Assembly: GCF_037974265.1 (NCBI RefSeq)
Contig: NZ_CP150233.1
Location: forward strand, 1,488,001-1,552,000
Source: Paenibacillus sp. FSL R5-0623
Lineage (GTDB): Bacteria > Bacillota > Bacilli > Paenibacillales > Paenibacillaceae
Direction of reading: 5' to 3'
Length of the DNA stretch: 64,000 bases
In this document: one piece after another, positions 40,600 to 50,654 of the stretch
Numbering within the stretch: the stretch's first letter is position 1
How the letters are laid out: each line of letters opens with the position of its first letter
Made by a program: the position numbers and the translations under genes
The notes under the pieces: model-generated
Told to the model about the DNA's origin: nothing
Database searches by the model: none
The model's input: the letters and a program-made list of their open reading frames with translations, nothing else

Positions 40600-41298
40600 T
40601 TAAAGTGTGATGCTCAACATCTCGTATAAACCTTTCTTGCCTGCTTCCGTTACTTCGACAGAGCGACTTCCTGTTTTTTGACGAATCCAGTCCAGTTCCG
40701 ATAATCGATGTCTGAGTTGTTCCCCGAGCATACCTGAGAGATGATGACGGCGTTCGCTCCAATCCAGACATTTACGAGCGATGGCCCGGCGTGATCCTGG
40801 CTTCATCTGAAGTTTAATTCCAAACGTAGTGAACCATTGCGTTCCTTTCTCCGTAACATGATAATCCTTACTGTGTGTCTCTTCGGGCTCCGTAAGATAC
40901 CCCTTCTCTAACAAGGCTTCACAGAGTGAAATTCCCAATTTGCCGGCCAAATGACCATAACAAGTCCGTGCATAACTCAATTGTTGAAGCTGATTGGATT
41001 GTTTGAGAGAGCGTACCTGTACCGGCGGGGCAATACTGGCCATCGTTTCAATCAGATTAGCAATTTCTTTACTTGCAAGACGGTAGTATCGGTGGCGTCC
41101 TTGTTGTTCAACTTCGAGTAATCCTCCCTCTACGAGTTTAGCTAAATGGCTGCTTGCCGTCTGGGGAGTGACACTTGCCATATGAGCAAGCTCTCCTGCA
41201 GGCAACGCACGGCCATCCAGTAAGGATGACAGAAAAATAGCGCGGCTTGGATCAGCGATTAACGACGCAATAACAGTAATATTCGGATATACATTCAT
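40600..41298 (-). CDS. ArsR-family winged-helix regulator
   Basis: 232 residues. N-terminal ArsR HTH (DPSRAIFLSSLLDGRALPAGELAHMASVTPQTASSHLAKLVEGGLLEVEQQGRHRYYRLA); the C-terminal 130 residues repeat a second winged-helix-like region (LCEALLEKGYL, TEKGTQWF). No clustered Cys metal site, so probably not a metal sensor. Divergent from a flavin reductase gene 104 bases away, its likely target. Start 41298 has only a weak ribosome site. Confidence 0.8.
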   Translation of the reverse strand: MNVYPNITVIASLIADPSRAIFLSSLLDGRALPAGELAHMASVTPQTASSHLAKLVEGGLLEVEQQGRHRYYRLASKEIANLIETMASIAPPVQVRSLKQSNQLQQLSYARTCYGHLAGKLGISLCEALLEKGYLTEPEETHSKDYHVTEKGTQWFTTFGIKLQMKPGSRRAIARKCLDWSERRHHLSGMLGEQLRHRLSELDWIRQKTGSRSVEVTEAGKKGLYEMLSITL

Positions 41299-41402
41299 AC
41301 TTCGATCATATCTGAACTATTACTGTATTACAATCCAGTTGTATCGTCCTACGGTCAGATTGAGCTTATATATCATTGGAATGGGAACAGGAGAGGTTCA
41401 GG

Positions 41403-42062
41403 ATGAAAAAGATAACGAAACAGGACTTTGCTACAGAGCAGTTGTCGGAGAGTCCAGCAGTGATTCAACATGAAACGATTAACCCGAGTATTTTATATTA
41501 TGGTACGCCTGTAGTGCTGCTGAGCACATTAAATGAGGATGGATCAACCAACCTGTCACCATTATCCTCGTCTTGGGCACTGGGGGATTGTCTGGTTCTC
41601 GGTCTAGGTACACAGGGCAAAGCCTATGAAAATCTGAGTCGAAACCCGGAGTGTGTAATTAATCTGCCGGACGCGACCATGTGGAAAAAGGTTGAGGCAT
41701 TGGGTCGTTATACGGGAGTTACCCCGGTTCCTGAGGAGAAAAGGAAGATGGGCTATGAATATTGTCATGATAAATTCACTGTAGCTGGACTGACATCTGA
41801 ATGCTCGGTTCAGGTAGCACCAGATAAAATAGTTGAATGTCCGCTCCAGATTGAAGCGGCTGTACAACACATACGTATTCCTGAACATACACCGTTCATG
41901 GCGATTGTTGAAGTGAAAGCGTTGAAGGTGCACGCGCACACCAAACTAATATCTGGACCGAACAAAATTAATCCGGAGGAATGGCATCCGCTGATATATA
42001 ATTTCAGACATTATTTCGGATTGGGCAAGAGACAAGGGGAAAATTTCCGGGTTGAGAATTGA
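41403..42062 (+). CDS. Flavin reductase-like (FMN-binding split barrel) protein
   Basis: 219 residues, flavin reductase-like domain: STLNEDGSTNLSPLSSSWALG and the conserved NPECVINLPDATMW segment. Such proteins reduce FMN/FAD or bind flavin for partner oxygenases. CAGGAGAGG upstream supports ATG 41403 rather than 41376. Divergent from the ArsR regulator; partner enzyme not in the window. Confidence 0.8.
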   Translation: MKKITKQDFATEQLSESPAVIQHETINPSILYYGTPVVLLSTLNEDGSTNLSPLSSSWALGDCLVLGLGTQGKAYENLSRNPECVINLPDATMWKKVEALGRYTGVTPVPEEKRKMGYEYCHDKFTVAGLTSECSVQVAPDKIVECPLQIEAAVQHIRIPEHTPFMAIVEVKALKVHAHTKLISGPNKINPEEWHPLIYNFRHYFGLGKRQGENFRVEN

Positions 42063-42155
42063 CCTGAGTAGAGGCTTTTTATTAGTCATGTAAAGATTGG
42101 GTAATAGTAAAGATAGACTCATGTAAGCATATACATAATGAAAGAGGTGATGTGC

Positions 42156-42827
42156 ATGGAAGTGGAATATTTGATGCGTGTACTCATAGCTGGAATATGT
42201 GGTGTGCTAATCGGATATGAGCGCAAGAACCGAATGAAAGAGGCGGGAATTCGTACTCATTTTGTGGTTGCTGTAGGTGCTGCACTGATGATGATTGTAT
42301 CGAAGTACGGATTCCAGGACCAGGCTGGCTGGGACAATCTGTCTCTTGATCCGTCAAGGATTGCTGCACAAGTCGTTAGCGGTGTGGGGTTCATTGGAGC
42401 CGGGATGATCTTCACACAGCGGCATACGGTCAGGGGATTGACCACAGCGGCTGGCATATGGGCTACGGCAGGCATGGGACTTGCTGTGGGTTCAGGTCTG
42501 TATTGGACCGGTGCAGGCGTGACACTGCTTATTGTCGTGGCACAGATGTTACTGCATAGACCCACACGTTGGTTGGTATCCGCCCGAACAGAGACGTTAA
42601 CCATCCATCTGCAAAATGAAGGAGAGGCCTTGAAGACTGTTTTGGCACTGCTGGGACAGGAAAAGATCTCGGTCATCGGATTTAAGACTGAACAGCAAAC
42701 AAGCACGGACTCCGTGGAAGAGACTGTGCTTGAGTTCACATTGCAACTACCGGGTTCATACCGGGGCGAGCAACTGATTATTTTGTTACAGGACGTGCCT
42801 CACGTTCGATCTGCGGAGTTAAAATGA
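42156..42827 (+). CDS. MgtC/SapB-family membrane protein
   Basis: 223 residues: four or five membrane helices in the first 140 residues with GYERKNRMKEAGIRTHFVVAVGAALM and GVGFIGAGMIF, both hallmarks of MgtC, and a short C-terminal ACT-like domain. In pathogens MgtC tunes growth at low magnesium; in soil bacteria its function is open. AAAGAGGTGAT precedes ATG 42156. Confidence 0.88.
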   Translation: MEVEYLMRVLIAGICGVLIGYERKNRMKEAGIRTHFVVAVGAALMMIVSKYGFQDQAGWDNLSLDPSRIAAQVVSGVGFIGAGMIFTQRHTVRGLTTAAGIWATAGMGLAVGSGLYWTGAGVTLLIVVAQMLLHRPTRWLVSARTETLTIHLQNEGEALKTVLALLGQEKISVIGFKTEQQTSTDSVEETVLEFTLQLPGSYRGEQLIILLQDVPHVRSAELK

Positions 42828-42891
42828 AGCGAACCTGCATGGCTCAACAGGCGACCATGCAGGTTCAGTGCTTAATTCAGTATGGGTTCAA

Positions 42892-43788
42892 TTACTGACC
42901 TTCTCCGACAATTGTTTCTGGGCGGGATACCGGTTTGCCTTCAAGCAGGCACTCGATGGCATGGGCAACACCGTGCTCCACATTGGTCAGCGTTATGGCT
43001 TTGGCTAATGCCTGGATCTCGGGTTCGCCATTACCCATGGCGATGCCGAGTCCTGCCATTTTTAACATGGAGACATCGTTGAAGTTATCACCGATCGCTA
43101 CTGTATCTTCCATGGAGATGTTCAGGTGAGCCGCCAGTTTGGTGAGGGCATTACCTTTGGATACGTCCGGGTGCTGCATTTCGAAGTTATGTTCAAAGGA
43201 TACAACCATAGCGACATCGGATCGGGAAGCGAAGTATTCTCGTCCTGTCTTTACTTTGTCCGGATTCATGGAGAAGGCCATAATATTATAGATGTAGGCT
43301 TCTGCCGGAATTTCGAGATGGCTGTTTACGCGGTGGTAGTCTTTTTTGTCATAGTGTTTCTTGATGGAGCGAATCATGCGTGCAATGTCCTCACCAGGGT
43401 TTGAACCAAGAACACGTTCCATCTCGGCGAGCAAGGTCTCATGACTGCTACGCGGGGCATAGATGCCTTGTTGTGTTGAAGCCTCATAATAGACATCATG
43501 ATCTTCCAGCCACTGCATGACGGAAGCTGCTGTGTCACGCTCGAGCGGAAGATGGAATAAACGTTCACCGTCTGCATCATGAATTGTCGCTCCGTTGGAG
43601 CCAATAATTGGTGTTTTGATTCCACCTTCGCGGCTGATGGTCACAACATCGGAATAGACACGTCCTGTTGCAATGGTAACTTTCATACCAGATTGCTGGG
43701 CCTTTTGGATGGCTGCGGCATTCTCCGGGCTAATCTGGCTATCTATGTTCAACAAAGTTCCATCTAAATCTGTGGCAAATAATTTCAT
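42892..43788 (-). CDS. Cof-type HAD-IIB phosphatase
   Basis: 298 residues. HAD motif I FATDLDGTLL, motif II TIATGR-like, motif III/IV with K in VSKGNALTKLA and IGDNFNDVSML. Acts on sugar phosphates, FMN or PLP in relatives; substrate unknown. AAGGAG lies 10 bases before ATG 43788. It follows a DeoR regulator by 4 bases, forming an operon. Confidence 0.9.
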   Translation of the reverse strand: MKLFATDLDGTLLNIDSQISPENAAAIQKAQQSGMKVTIATGRVYSDVVTISREGGIKTPIIGSNGATIHDADGERLFHLPLERDTAASVMQWLEDHDVYYEASTQQGIYAPRSSHETLLAEMERVLGSNPGEDIARMIRSIKKHYDKKDYHRVNSHLEIPAEAYIYNIMAFSMNPDKVKTGREYFASRSDVAMVVSFEHNFEMQHPDVSKGNALTKLAAHLNISMEDTVAIGDNFNDVSMLKMAGLGIAMGNGEPEIQALAKAITLTNVEHGVAHAIECLLEGKPVSRPETIVGEGQ

Positions 43789-43792
43789 ATAT

Positions 43793-44569
43793 TTACAACT
43801 CCTTATCATCTGTAGGTTCAGGAATGAGAATCTCAACCTGTTGTTCGGCTAGAAAAACAAGCCATTCTTTGGTTGGCCATTGATCCGTAATCAATACATC
43901 CACCAATGACCAGTCGGCAAAACGATAACCATAACGTCTATCAAACTTGGATTGATCTGCAAGAACAACAACTTTCTTGGCAGCTTTCATCATTTGGTGT
44001 TTAATCTTCCCTTCCTCTTCGGAAGCACTGAAGCCATCCATGGTGATACCGCCAATTCCGATAAAGGCTTTATCTACATAATAGTGGGAGAGGGTCTCGA
44101 TAACAGAGGTACCGTAGACATAACGTTGTTCCTTATCTACTTTGCCTCCGAGCAAACGAATCTGGACAGCAGTGTGATTGGAGAGAAGATCAGCGGAATG
44201 AATCGAATTGGTAATGACGGTACAGGATTTGCCGTTTAAGTTCTCGGCACAGGCCTGCACAGTCGTGGATGAGTCCAGAATAATAATCTCGCCTTCCCTT
44301 ACAATGGCCGCAGCGAGTTTGCCGATGGCCCTCTTTTCCTCAGATACATCGAGTAAACGGTCTTTGTAGGATCTAAATTCTTGCGGAGGAGGGGGGAGAA
44401 TCGCGCCGCCACGTGTTCGGATAATGGCATCCTGTTCCTCAAGCTTAATCAGATCCCTGCGTGCAGTATCCCGTGATACATCAAACAAGGCGACAATATC
44501 ATCGGCTGAGATGCGATTGTGTTTGCGTAGATGTTCAACAATGAGCTGCATTCGTTCTTCTTGAAACAA
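43793..44569 (-). CDS. DeoR-family regulator
   Basis: 258 residues: N-terminal DeoR HTH (ISADDIVALFDVSRDTARRDLIKLEEQDAIIRTRGGA) and C-terminal sugar-phosphate sensor domain (EGEIIILDSSTTVQACAENL). Start is TTG at 44569, giving MFQEERMQLIVEHL as usual in the family; GGAGG lies 8 bases before it, whereas a GTG at 44578 overlaps that site. Probably regulates its own operon with the HAD phosphatase. Confidence 0.88.
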   Translation of the reverse strand: MFQEERMQLIVEHLRKHNRISADDIVALFDVSRDTARRDLIKLEEQDAIIRTRGGAILPPPPQEFRSYKDRLLDVSEEKRAIGKLAAAIVREGEIIILDSSTTVQACAENLNGKSCTVITNSIHSADLLSNHTAVQIRLLGGKVDKEQRYVYGTSVIETLSHYYVDKAFIGIGGITMDGFSASEEEGKIKHQMMKAAKKVVVLADQSKFDRRYGYRFADWSLVDVLITDQWPTKEWLVFLAEQQVEILIPEPTDDKEL

Positions 44570-44811
44570 ACATGTCACCTCCGAGTGTATGGATGACCGT
44601 ACTTATACTGATACTTTAATTATAAGTATTTTTAATGTGATTTGCAATATTATAAGTGAACGTAAGTTTTTGTAAGTGTTTTAATGAATGATTTACATTT
44701 TTCCTGCACAGTGATGACACTGGCATGAATAGGGGAGGTGGCTATAACGGGGCTCTGAATTACAGTATGCAATGGACAAAAACGCTTGAAAAATAAATTT
44801 CAAAAAAAGTA

Positions 44812-44841
44812 TTGCAAGTTCAAATTATCCTGTGGTATACT
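44812..44841 (+). promoter_or_regulatory. Sigma-A promoter of the tRNA-Glu/Lys/Leu cluster
   Basis: TTGCAA and TATACT with an 18-base spacer, 35 bases upstream of tRNA-Glu. The 240 bases before it, back to the DeoR start, hold no gene. Confidence 0.7.
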
Positions 44842-44876
44842 CATTCTTGTCGCCAAGAAAGACAACTTGTTATTAA

Positions 44877-44948
44877 GGCCCGTTGGTCAAGGGGTTAAGA
44901 CACCTCCCTTTCACGGAGGTAACAGGGGTTCGAATCCCCTACGGGTCA
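44877..44948 (+). tRNA. tRNA-Glu(TTC)
   Basis: 72 nt cloverleaf, acceptor GGCCCGT with ACGGGTC, anticodon TTC in CCTTTCACGG, T-loop GGTTCGAATCC. No encoded CCA. Confidence 0.96.
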
Positions 44949-45054
44949 TATCTTCACCACCTCATGAGATATACATTTTCGATGAGTAATCCTCAAAGTC
45001 ATTGCTCTTATAGACAAGAATGAAGCATGGCACATCCGGTGAAGTTTACAGCAA

Positions 45055-45130
45055 GAGCCATTAGCTCAGTTGGTAGAGCACCTGACTTTTAATCAGGGTG
45101 TCGAAGGTTCGAGCCCTTCATGGCTCACCA
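45055..45130 (+). tRNA. tRNA-Lys(TTT)
   Basis: 76 nt, acceptor GAGCCAT with ATGGCTC, anticodon TTT in GACTTTTAATC, encoded CCA. Confidence 0.97.
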
Positions 45131-45147
45131 TTTTTACAATTGAATAT

Positions 45148-45230
45148 GCGGTCGTGGTGGAATGGCAGACACGCTATCTTGAGGGGGTAGTGGGTGTATA
45201 CCCGTGGAGGTTCGAGTCCTCTCGACCGCA
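45148..45230 (+). tRNA. tRNA-Leu(GAG), copy 1
   Basis: 83 nt class II tRNA, acceptor GCGGTCG with CGACCGC, anticodon GAG in the loop TTGAGGG, variable arm GGGTGTATACCC. A near-identical copy is at 58423-58505. Confidence 0.96.
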
Positions 45231-45247
45231 TCACAGCAACAATATAA

Positions 45248-45283
45248 GATAGACTTCTATGATCATTCATGGGAGTCTATCTT
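45248..45283 (+). terminator. Terminator of the tRNA cluster
   Basis: AGATAGACT and AGTCTATCT pair across an 18-base loop, followed by TTGTG. Confidence 0.65.
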
Positions 45284-45399
45284 TGTGTTATACGATATAC
45301 CTCATCCTGTTCCAGGCATATAAAGGCTGAGCATTCAGGAATAATGTGGTATAATTCAAGCAGATGAGTTGATTATTACGGTTGGAAGGCGGTTCTTGT

Positions 45400-45825
45400 A
45401 TGCAGTCGATCTATGAGCGAATTGAACACCTGATTGCCGAACGAGGAATGACCAAGAAGGCTTTCTGTCAACAGCTGAAGATCAGCACAGGCAATCTGGG
45501 TGATTGGAAACGTGGCAAGTCTATTCCGAGTACGAATAAATTAATTGAGATTGCTTCGTTTTTTGATGTGAGCCTCGACTGGCTCATGATTGGACGTCCA
45601 TCGAAGGAAGCGATGGTTCGGGAAAAACGGGAGGATTATTTTTTTGACGTTTTGCGGCAATTGAATTGCCAAGAAAGTGAATTATCGACTGTGGAACAGT
45701 CTTTTATCAGCGAATATATTGAGTTCACCCGTTACCGCAAATCGAAGGAAAGCAAGGATGCAGGCGACTATCGCTATAAAACTGAGAACAAATCAGAGAA
45801 CGATTCTGAGGAAAATGAAGCGTAA
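45400..45825 (+). CDS. XRE-family regulator
   Basis: 141 residues: N-terminal HTH (RGMTKKAFCQQLKISTGNLGDWKRGKSIPSTNKLIEIASFF-type, seen as KKAFCQQLKISTGNLGDWKRG) and a polar, Lys/Glu-rich C-terminal tail. GGAAGGCGG lies 9 bases before ATG 45400; the open frame begins at a TTG at 45382 overlapping that site. Targets unknown; it is the first gene inside the tRNA-Leu-bracketed region. Confidence 0.82.
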   Translation: MQSIYERIEHLIAERGMTKKAFCQQLKISTGNLGDWKRGKSIPSTNKLIEIASFFDVSLDWLMIGRPSKEAMVREKREDYFFDVLRQLNCQESELSTVEQSFISEYIEFTRYRKSKESKDAGDYRYKTENKSENDSEENEA

Positions 45826-45857
45826 GTGATATGAGCAGCATCCATAGACTGAATGTA

Positions 45858-45910
45858 CAAAAACCTCTGGACTAATCCGAACACACTCGGAGACAGTTCA
45901 GAGGTTTTTG
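45858..45910. terminator. Bidirectional terminator between XRE and ureD
   Basis: AAAAACCTCTGGACT and its partner ending AGAGGTTTTT pair, with an inner TCCGA/TCGGA. It serves the convergent XRE gene and ure operon. Confidence 0.85.
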
Positions 45911-45935
45911 TGTTAACCATGCTTACTTCACGTCC

Positions 45936-46838
45936 TTATTTACGAAAGGCGAGGGTTTCTTTGCCCAGCAGATGTGGGCGGAGTGTGTTCCAGATCTGAA
46001 GACACTTCTCCTGAAGCTCCCAAGCTGCCATGCCAAGGAGTCGAACGCCGATGCCACCTGTTGCCAGCAAACTTGCACCTGCGAGCATTCGTCCATCTGG
46101 TGGCAGCGCGGATCTGACTTGCTCCAACTCCGTAGTGCCCAGTCCTGGGGCAATCATCCACAACGCAGCGGTATGGGTATAGTGAAGGAGAGACGCCGAG
46201 TGTTTGGGATCATCGGTATCCGGTTCGAGTCCGAATCGATCCCAGACAGCCAGTTGCTCTCCTTGCCATATCTCCGTCAAGCTGCGGTAACGCTCGAATT
46301 GGAACGCTTCTCCCCGATGAATCCGTCCGGCAGACCAGATATCTGCATAAGCCAGAATCGCCTGTTCTTCCAGCTCAAAGGTTACAGCGAGCGAAGAAGA
46401 ACTTCCCTTGAAGGGAATGACGCATTCAGGGAAGTATTCCAGCGTGGCCCCTTTTCCCAACCGAAAGTGATGATTAACGGATGAAGGAATGGAAGGTGTG
46501 GGATGGAGTCTGGTAGCAGATGTGCTGCTCAACATGACATGGGTGCCTTCACCTAATTCCCACTCGGAATGATAAAGATCCCCGTTAAGGACTCCGGGCG
46601 AGACGTCTGACGTGTACACACATAATTCGGTTCCGCCTCCGGGAGGCCGAAAAGATCGGCTAAACCGGAGTGGTGCGCTGTAATAACGATCAGTCATGAC
46701 AGTCCGGTCGCCTTGAAAGGCAAAGTTGGCCCGAAGCTCGCTGCGGCGTGTGACGGGCGCACCTGCACTTTCATTCCTAGTTATCTCTGTTCCCGTGGGG
46801 ACAGAAGATGAATTAATGCGAGTGAGTGCCATGTTCAT
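45936..46838 (-). CDS. ureD: Urease accessory protein UreD (UreH)
   Basis: 300 residues. Scaffold that binds apo-urease and, with UreF and UreG, delivers nickel. Family features [59 protein letters not shown] and [13 protein letters not shown] are present. Start ATG 46838 (or 46832) lies inside the end of ureG; the open frame from 46925 is not supported. Last gene of ureABCFGD. Confidence 0.9.
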   Translation of the reverse strand: MNMALTRINSSSVPTGTEITRNESAGAPVTRRSELRANFAFQGDRTVMTDRYYSAPLRFSRSFRPPGGGTELCVYTSDVSPGVLNGDLYHSEWELGEGTHVMLSSTSATRLHPTPSIPSSVNHHFRLGKGATLEYFPECVIPFKGSSSSLAVTFELEEQAILAYADIWSAGRIHRGEAFQFERYRSLTEIWQGEQLAVWDRFGLEPDTDDPKHSASLLHYTHTAALWMIAPGLGTTELEQVRSALPPDGRMLAGASLLATGGIGVRLLGMAAWELQEKCLQIWNTLRPHLLGKETLAFRK

Positions 46839-47532
46839 GGCTGTGTGAATGCAGATGTGCAGCGGAAGCATCGTCATCCATATATTGATGTTCGAGCCAG
46901 TGGACAATCTCGGATACACCTTCACCGCTCATTAGATTAGACATGACATAAGGGCGGCCTTCGCGTACCCGTTCGGTATCATTTTTCATAACTTCCAGGC
47001 TTGCACCAACGTAAGGGGCGAGGTCGGTTTTGTTGATTAACAACAGATCTGAACGTGTGATGCCGGGACCGCCTTTGCGAGGAAGTTTCTCCCCTTGGGC
47101 AACGTCGATAATGTAGATGAACACATCGGCCAGTTCCGGACTGAATGCAGCAGAGAGATTGTCGCCGCCGCTCTCGATGAAGATTAGTTGTAGGTCCGGG
47201 AAACGTTCAATCAACTCGTCAACCGCTTCGAAATTCATGGAGGCATCCTCACGAATAGCGGTGTGCGGGCATCCGCCTGTCTCTACGCCGATAATACGCT
47301 CTGGTGCCAATGCATTCTGACGCAGCAAAATCTCGGCATCTTCCTTGGTATAAATGTCATTGGTGATGACAGCAAGGCTATAACGTGTACGCAGTGCCTT
47401 GGACAGCTTCTCCACAAGGGCTGTTTTACCTGAACCTACCGGTCCACCAATTCCAATTCGCATCGGACGACTCCGATCAAATGCCTTACGTTCCCACTCC
47501 GGATGATGCGTATGATTAGCTCCTCCACACAT
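46813..47532 (-). CDS. ureG: Urease accessory GTPase UreG with His-rich ends
   Basis: 239 residues, about 30 longer than typical UreG. Nickel-delivery GTPase: P-loop [29 protein letters not shown], metal site CPH ([13 protein letters not shown]), NKTD. Unusual are both ends: [10 protein letters not shown] before the core, and a C-terminal tail after DDDASAAH with nine His in about sixteen residues. The operon lacks ureE, so these may store or hand over nickel, as in plant UreG; that is inference. AGGAGG precedes ATG. Confidence 0.95.
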   Translation of the reverse strand: MCGGANHTHHPEWERKAFDRSRPMRIGIGGPVGSGKTALVEKLSKALRTRYSLAVITNDIYTKEDAEILLRQNALAPERIIGVETGGCPHTAIREDASMNFEAVDELIERFPDLQLIFIESGGDNLSAAFSPELADVFIYIIDVAQGEKLPRKGGPGITRSDLLLINKTDLAPYVGASLEVMKNDTERVREGRPYVMSNLMSGEGVSEIVHWLEHQYMDDDASAAHLHSHSHEHGTHSH

Positions 47533-47565
47533 AACAATTCCTCCTAAGTTAGATAAAAGTTGTAG

Positions 47566-48261
47566 TTAAGACATAAACAGCCGCGCGGGTAAGGTCTCAT
47601 GCCGCATGGCGTAGATTTCCTGGGCGATTCCGAAGCTGTGCATATCTTCCGGGTCATTGTCCCGAATGAGCGCCCATTCTGCTTCGATATCATCAAGCAA
47701 TTTCTGAATCAACATCTGCGCTTCGGTTTGTCCGATGGGCAGCAGGCGAAGTGCGCTGTTCACATAAGCGTTCACTGAGGTATACAGATGCCCGGTAACG
47801 GCTTCATCCAATTCAATCTCCAATTGATAGTTGATATAACCGTGAATGGTCGTGATGCCGCAATACGCGCCGTATTCCCGTATGGCCTCATCAATCAGGG
47901 AAAAGTCCATCCATGGATAGAGTGAACGGGCCAGCTTGAGCAGTCGTTTTCCCATTTTGTGGCCGCTTTCCCTGAGTTCCCGAGGGGAGCGCTGGGCGTG
48001 GACACGTTTGTCATACAGGGCAAGTAGAGCGGCATCTTGCTGTTTTATCGCCTGATAGACACCTTTGATGGCAAGACCATCTAGTCGTACAAGACTGGAA
48101 TGAAGCTGGCTGCGAATAAACTGTTCAAGCTGCGCGGTGTTTTGCACGGTGCCATCATGCGTGTAAGCTTCCAGACCGAAGGAATGGGAGAAACCACCGA
48201 TGGGTAGGGCTGAATCCAGCAGCTGAACATAACGGAGTAGCTTCGTGCCACTGTTCATCAC
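47566..48261 (-). CDS. ureF: Urease accessory protein UreF
   Basis: 231 residues, helical. LLDSALPIGGFSHSFGLEAY and the C-terminal tail MRHETLPARLFMS, which inserts into UreD and recruits UreG, are conserved. GGAGG lies 9 bases before a GTG at 48261 and 12 before ATG 48258. Separated from ureC by 271 bases that contain structured repeat copy B. Confidence 0.92.
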   Translation of the reverse strand: MMNSGTKLLRYVQLLDSALPIGGFSHSFGLEAYTHDGTVQNTAQLEQFIRSQLHSSLVRLDGLAIKGVYQAIKQQDAALLALYDKRVHAQRSPRELRESGHKMGKRLLKLARSLYPWMDFSLIDEAIREYGAYCGITTIHGYINYQLEIELDEAVTGHLYTSVNAYVNSALRLLPIGQTEAQMLIQKLLDDIEAEWALIRDNDPEDMHSFGIAQEIYAMRHETLPARLFMS

Positions 48262-48354
48262 GATACGTGTCCTCCTCTTGGTGTTTAATTCACAATCGAA
48301 ATCTAATATAAAAAATTTAGAAATATCAGATGAGCAAGCGGTTTACACGAAAAC

Positions 48355-48476
48355 GGAGAGGGCAGAAAAAGCCTGGAGAAGCGCAGCGCTCGCCTTTATC
48401 ACAAGATTTCTCCCTTTCAAAAGGGGATCAAAGAAATCTGGGGATAACAGCGATCGGAAGGTTGTTCTGCCAGCGG
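48355..48476. repeat. Structured intergenic repeat, copy B
   Basis: Second copy of the element at 5122-5240. Outer arms GGCAGAAAAAGCCT (48361-48374) and AAGGTTGTTCTGCC (48458-48471) pair at 11 of 14 positions though their sequence differs from copy A; AGCGC/GCGCT small hairpin, CTTTATC, AGATTTC/GAAATCT stem, CCCTTT/AAAGGG inner hairpin and the tail AACAGCGATC are shared. It fills the gap between ureC and ureF. Confidence 0.65.
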
Positions 48477-48532
48477 AGTGACCATGTGTAACCGGAATGG
48501 TTCAACTTATTTTTCGCTTTTTATATTAAATG

Positions 48533-50251
48533 TCAAAACATAAAGTACCGCTGTGCCATAGGCAACTCGTCTGCGGGTTCGCAGGTGAGAAGCTCGCCGT
48601 CGGCGCGTACCTCATAGGTCTCAGGATCGACTTCAATGACAGGGGTGACGTCGTTGTGAATCATGTCTTTTTTGCTGACCGAGCGACAGCCTTTAACGGG
48701 TTCAACCCGCTTTTTCAGGCCCAATGACTCTTTGATTCCTGCATCTGCTGCGGCTTGGGAGACAAAGGTGATCGATCCGCTGGCAATGGCGCTACCATAA
48801 GCTCCGAACATCGGTCTGCCAAATACCGGCTGAGGTGTCGGGATGGACGCATTGGGATCGCCCATCTGGGCGAACGTGATCATGCCACCCTTGATGACAA
48901 TCTCGGGTTTAACACCGAAATAAGCTGGTTTCCATATGATCAGATCTGCCAGCTTGCCAACTTCCACCGAACCGACGAGATGACCGATTCCGTGTGCGAT
49001 CGCTGGATTGATGGTGTACTTGGCGACATATCGCTTGATCCGATCGTTATCGGAGGGGGAATTCGGGTTGAGCTCAAGTTTGCCGCGCTGTTTTTTCATT
49101 TTGTCGGCTGTCTGCCAGGTGCGGATAATGACTTCACCCACTCGGCCCATGGCTTGAGAATCGGAACTGATGATGCTGAACACGCCAAGATCATGCAAAA
49201 TGTCTTCGGCTGCGATTGTCTCTGGACGAATCCGTGAATCGGCAAAAGCTACATCTTCCGGAATGGAAGGGTCCAGGTGATGACACACCATCAACATATC
49301 GAGATGCTCTTCTACAGTGTTGCGGGTGTACGGTCGTGTTGGGTTGGTTGATGAGGGAATAACGTAGGACTCCCCAGCGGCCCGGATAATATCCGGTGCG
49401 TGTCCGCCACCAGCGCCTTCCGTATGGTACGTGTGGATCGTCCGGCCGTTGATCGCAGCCAGGGTGTTTTCGAGAAATCCGGTTTCGTTCAATGTATCGG
49501 TATGGATAGCGACTTGAACATCATGTTCCCCGGCGGCAGTCAGGCAAGCATCGATAGCACTAGGGGTGGTGCCCCAATCCTCATGCAGCTTCAGGCCGAT
49601 TACACCCGCTTCAATCTGTTCGATTAAAGGTGCGGTGCTGGAACTGTTGCCTTTGCCAAGGTAACCGATGTTCATGGGAAAAGCCTCTGCCGATTCTAAC
49701 ATCCGGTGGATGTGCCAGGCTCCTGGTGTGCAGGTGGTGGCTTTAGTTCCTGTTGCAGGTCCTGTTCCGCCGCCGATCATGGTCGTGACCCCGGAGGATA
49801 ACGCAGTCTGAATCTGCTGTGGGCAGATAAAATGAATATGGGTATCAATACCGCCAGCGGTTACAATCATGCCTTCACCGGCGATGATTTCGGTGGAAGC
49901 ACCGATGACCAGTGCGGGATGAACACCATCCATTGTATCCGGGTTACCGGATTTGCCAATGGCGCAGATGTGACCATCCCGAATGCCGATATCCGCTTTT
50001 ACAATGCCCCAATGATCGATAATGATAGCGTTAGTGATGACAGTATCAGGGGTGCCGTCGCTTCGCAGAGCAGTAGTAGACTGGCCCATTCCGTCGCGGA
50101 TAACCTTACCACCTCCGAACTTGCTCTCATCTCCGTATACGGCATAATCATGTTCAATCTCTGCCCATAGTTCGGTATCCGCAAGTCTTACGGCATCGCC
50201 GGTTGTTGGTCCAAACATGGACGCGTATTGTTCACGGCTCATTCGTTTCAT
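48533..50251 (-). CDS. ureC: Urease alpha subunit
   Basis: Catalytic subunit, 572 residues, hydrolysing urea to ammonia and carbamate at a dinuclear nickel site. Seen: THIHFI (nickel His pair), GLKLHEDWG (carbamylated Lys), [10 protein letters not shown], and [22 protein letters not shown] (flap with catalytic His). Its ATG overlaps the ureB stop as ATGA, with GGAGGTGA upstream. All key residues present; likely active. Confidence 0.97.
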   Translation of the reverse strand: MKRMSREQYASMFGPTTGDAVRLADTELWAEIEHDYAVYGDESKFGGGKVIRDGMGQSTTALRSDGTPDTVITNAIIIDHWGIVKADIGIRDGHICAIGKSGNPDTMDGVHPALVIGASTEIIAGEGMIVTAGGIDTHIHFICPQQIQTALSSGVTTMIGGGTGPATGTKATTCTPGAWHIHRMLESAEAFPMNIGYLGKGNSSSTAPLIEQIEAGVIGLKLHEDWGTTPSAIDACLTAAGEHDVQVAIHTDTLNETGFLENTLAAINGRTIHTYHTEGAGGGHAPDIIRAAGESYVIPSSTNPTRPYTRNTVEEHLDMLMVCHHLDPSIPEDVAFADSRIRPETIAAEDILHDLGVFSIISSDSQAMGRVGEVIIRTWQTADKMKKQRGKLELNPNSPSDNDRIKRYVAKYTINPAIAHGIGHLVGSVEVGKLADLIIWKPAYFGVKPEIVIKGGMITFAQMGDPNASIPTPQPVFGRPMFGAYGSAIASGSITFVSQAAADAGIKESLGLKKRVEPVKGCRSVSKKDMIHNDVTPVIEVDPETYEVRADGELLTCEPADELPMAQRYFMF

Positions 50252-50637
50252 GAAGGTTCACCTCCATCTGGTATGGGAGGGGAGAACGTCTTCAGGAATG
50301 CCTCCAGTTTCAGTGGATCAGGAGCTTGATCCGCAGAGCCTTCGGTTAATCCGTTGAACCCGTGAATCTGGCGTTTGCCGCCAAAGGTCGTGAGTTCAAC
50401 CGGTTTCTCTTCACCAGGTTCGAAGCGGACTGCGGTGCCTGCCGGAATGTGCAGGCGATGTCCAAAAGCTGACGTGCGATCAAAGTCCAGTGCTGCATTA
50501 ACTTCATAGAAGTGAACGTGAGAGCCAACTTGGACGGGGCGGTCGCCGCGGTTAAGGACAAGGAGTCGTAGGGTTAAACGATCCGGATGACAGATGATGT
50601 CGTCATCTGGCTTCAAACGGTATTCACCAGGAATCAT
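50248..50637 (-). CDS. ureB: Urease beta subunit
   Basis: 129 residues, [12 protein letters not shown] start and [22 protein letters not shown], [22 protein letters not shown] core. Structural subunit. GGCAGGAG precedes ATG. About 20 residues longer than the enteric form at the C-terminus. Confidence 0.95.
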   Translation of the reverse strand: MIPGEYRLKPDDDIICHPDRLTLRLLVLNRGDRPVQVGSHVHFYEVNAALDFDRTSAFGHRLHIPAGTAVRFEPGEEKPVELTTFGGKRQIHGFNGLTEGSADQAPDPLKLEAFLKTFSPPIPDGGEPS

Positions 50638-50654
50638 GGTTTCTCCTGCCTTTC

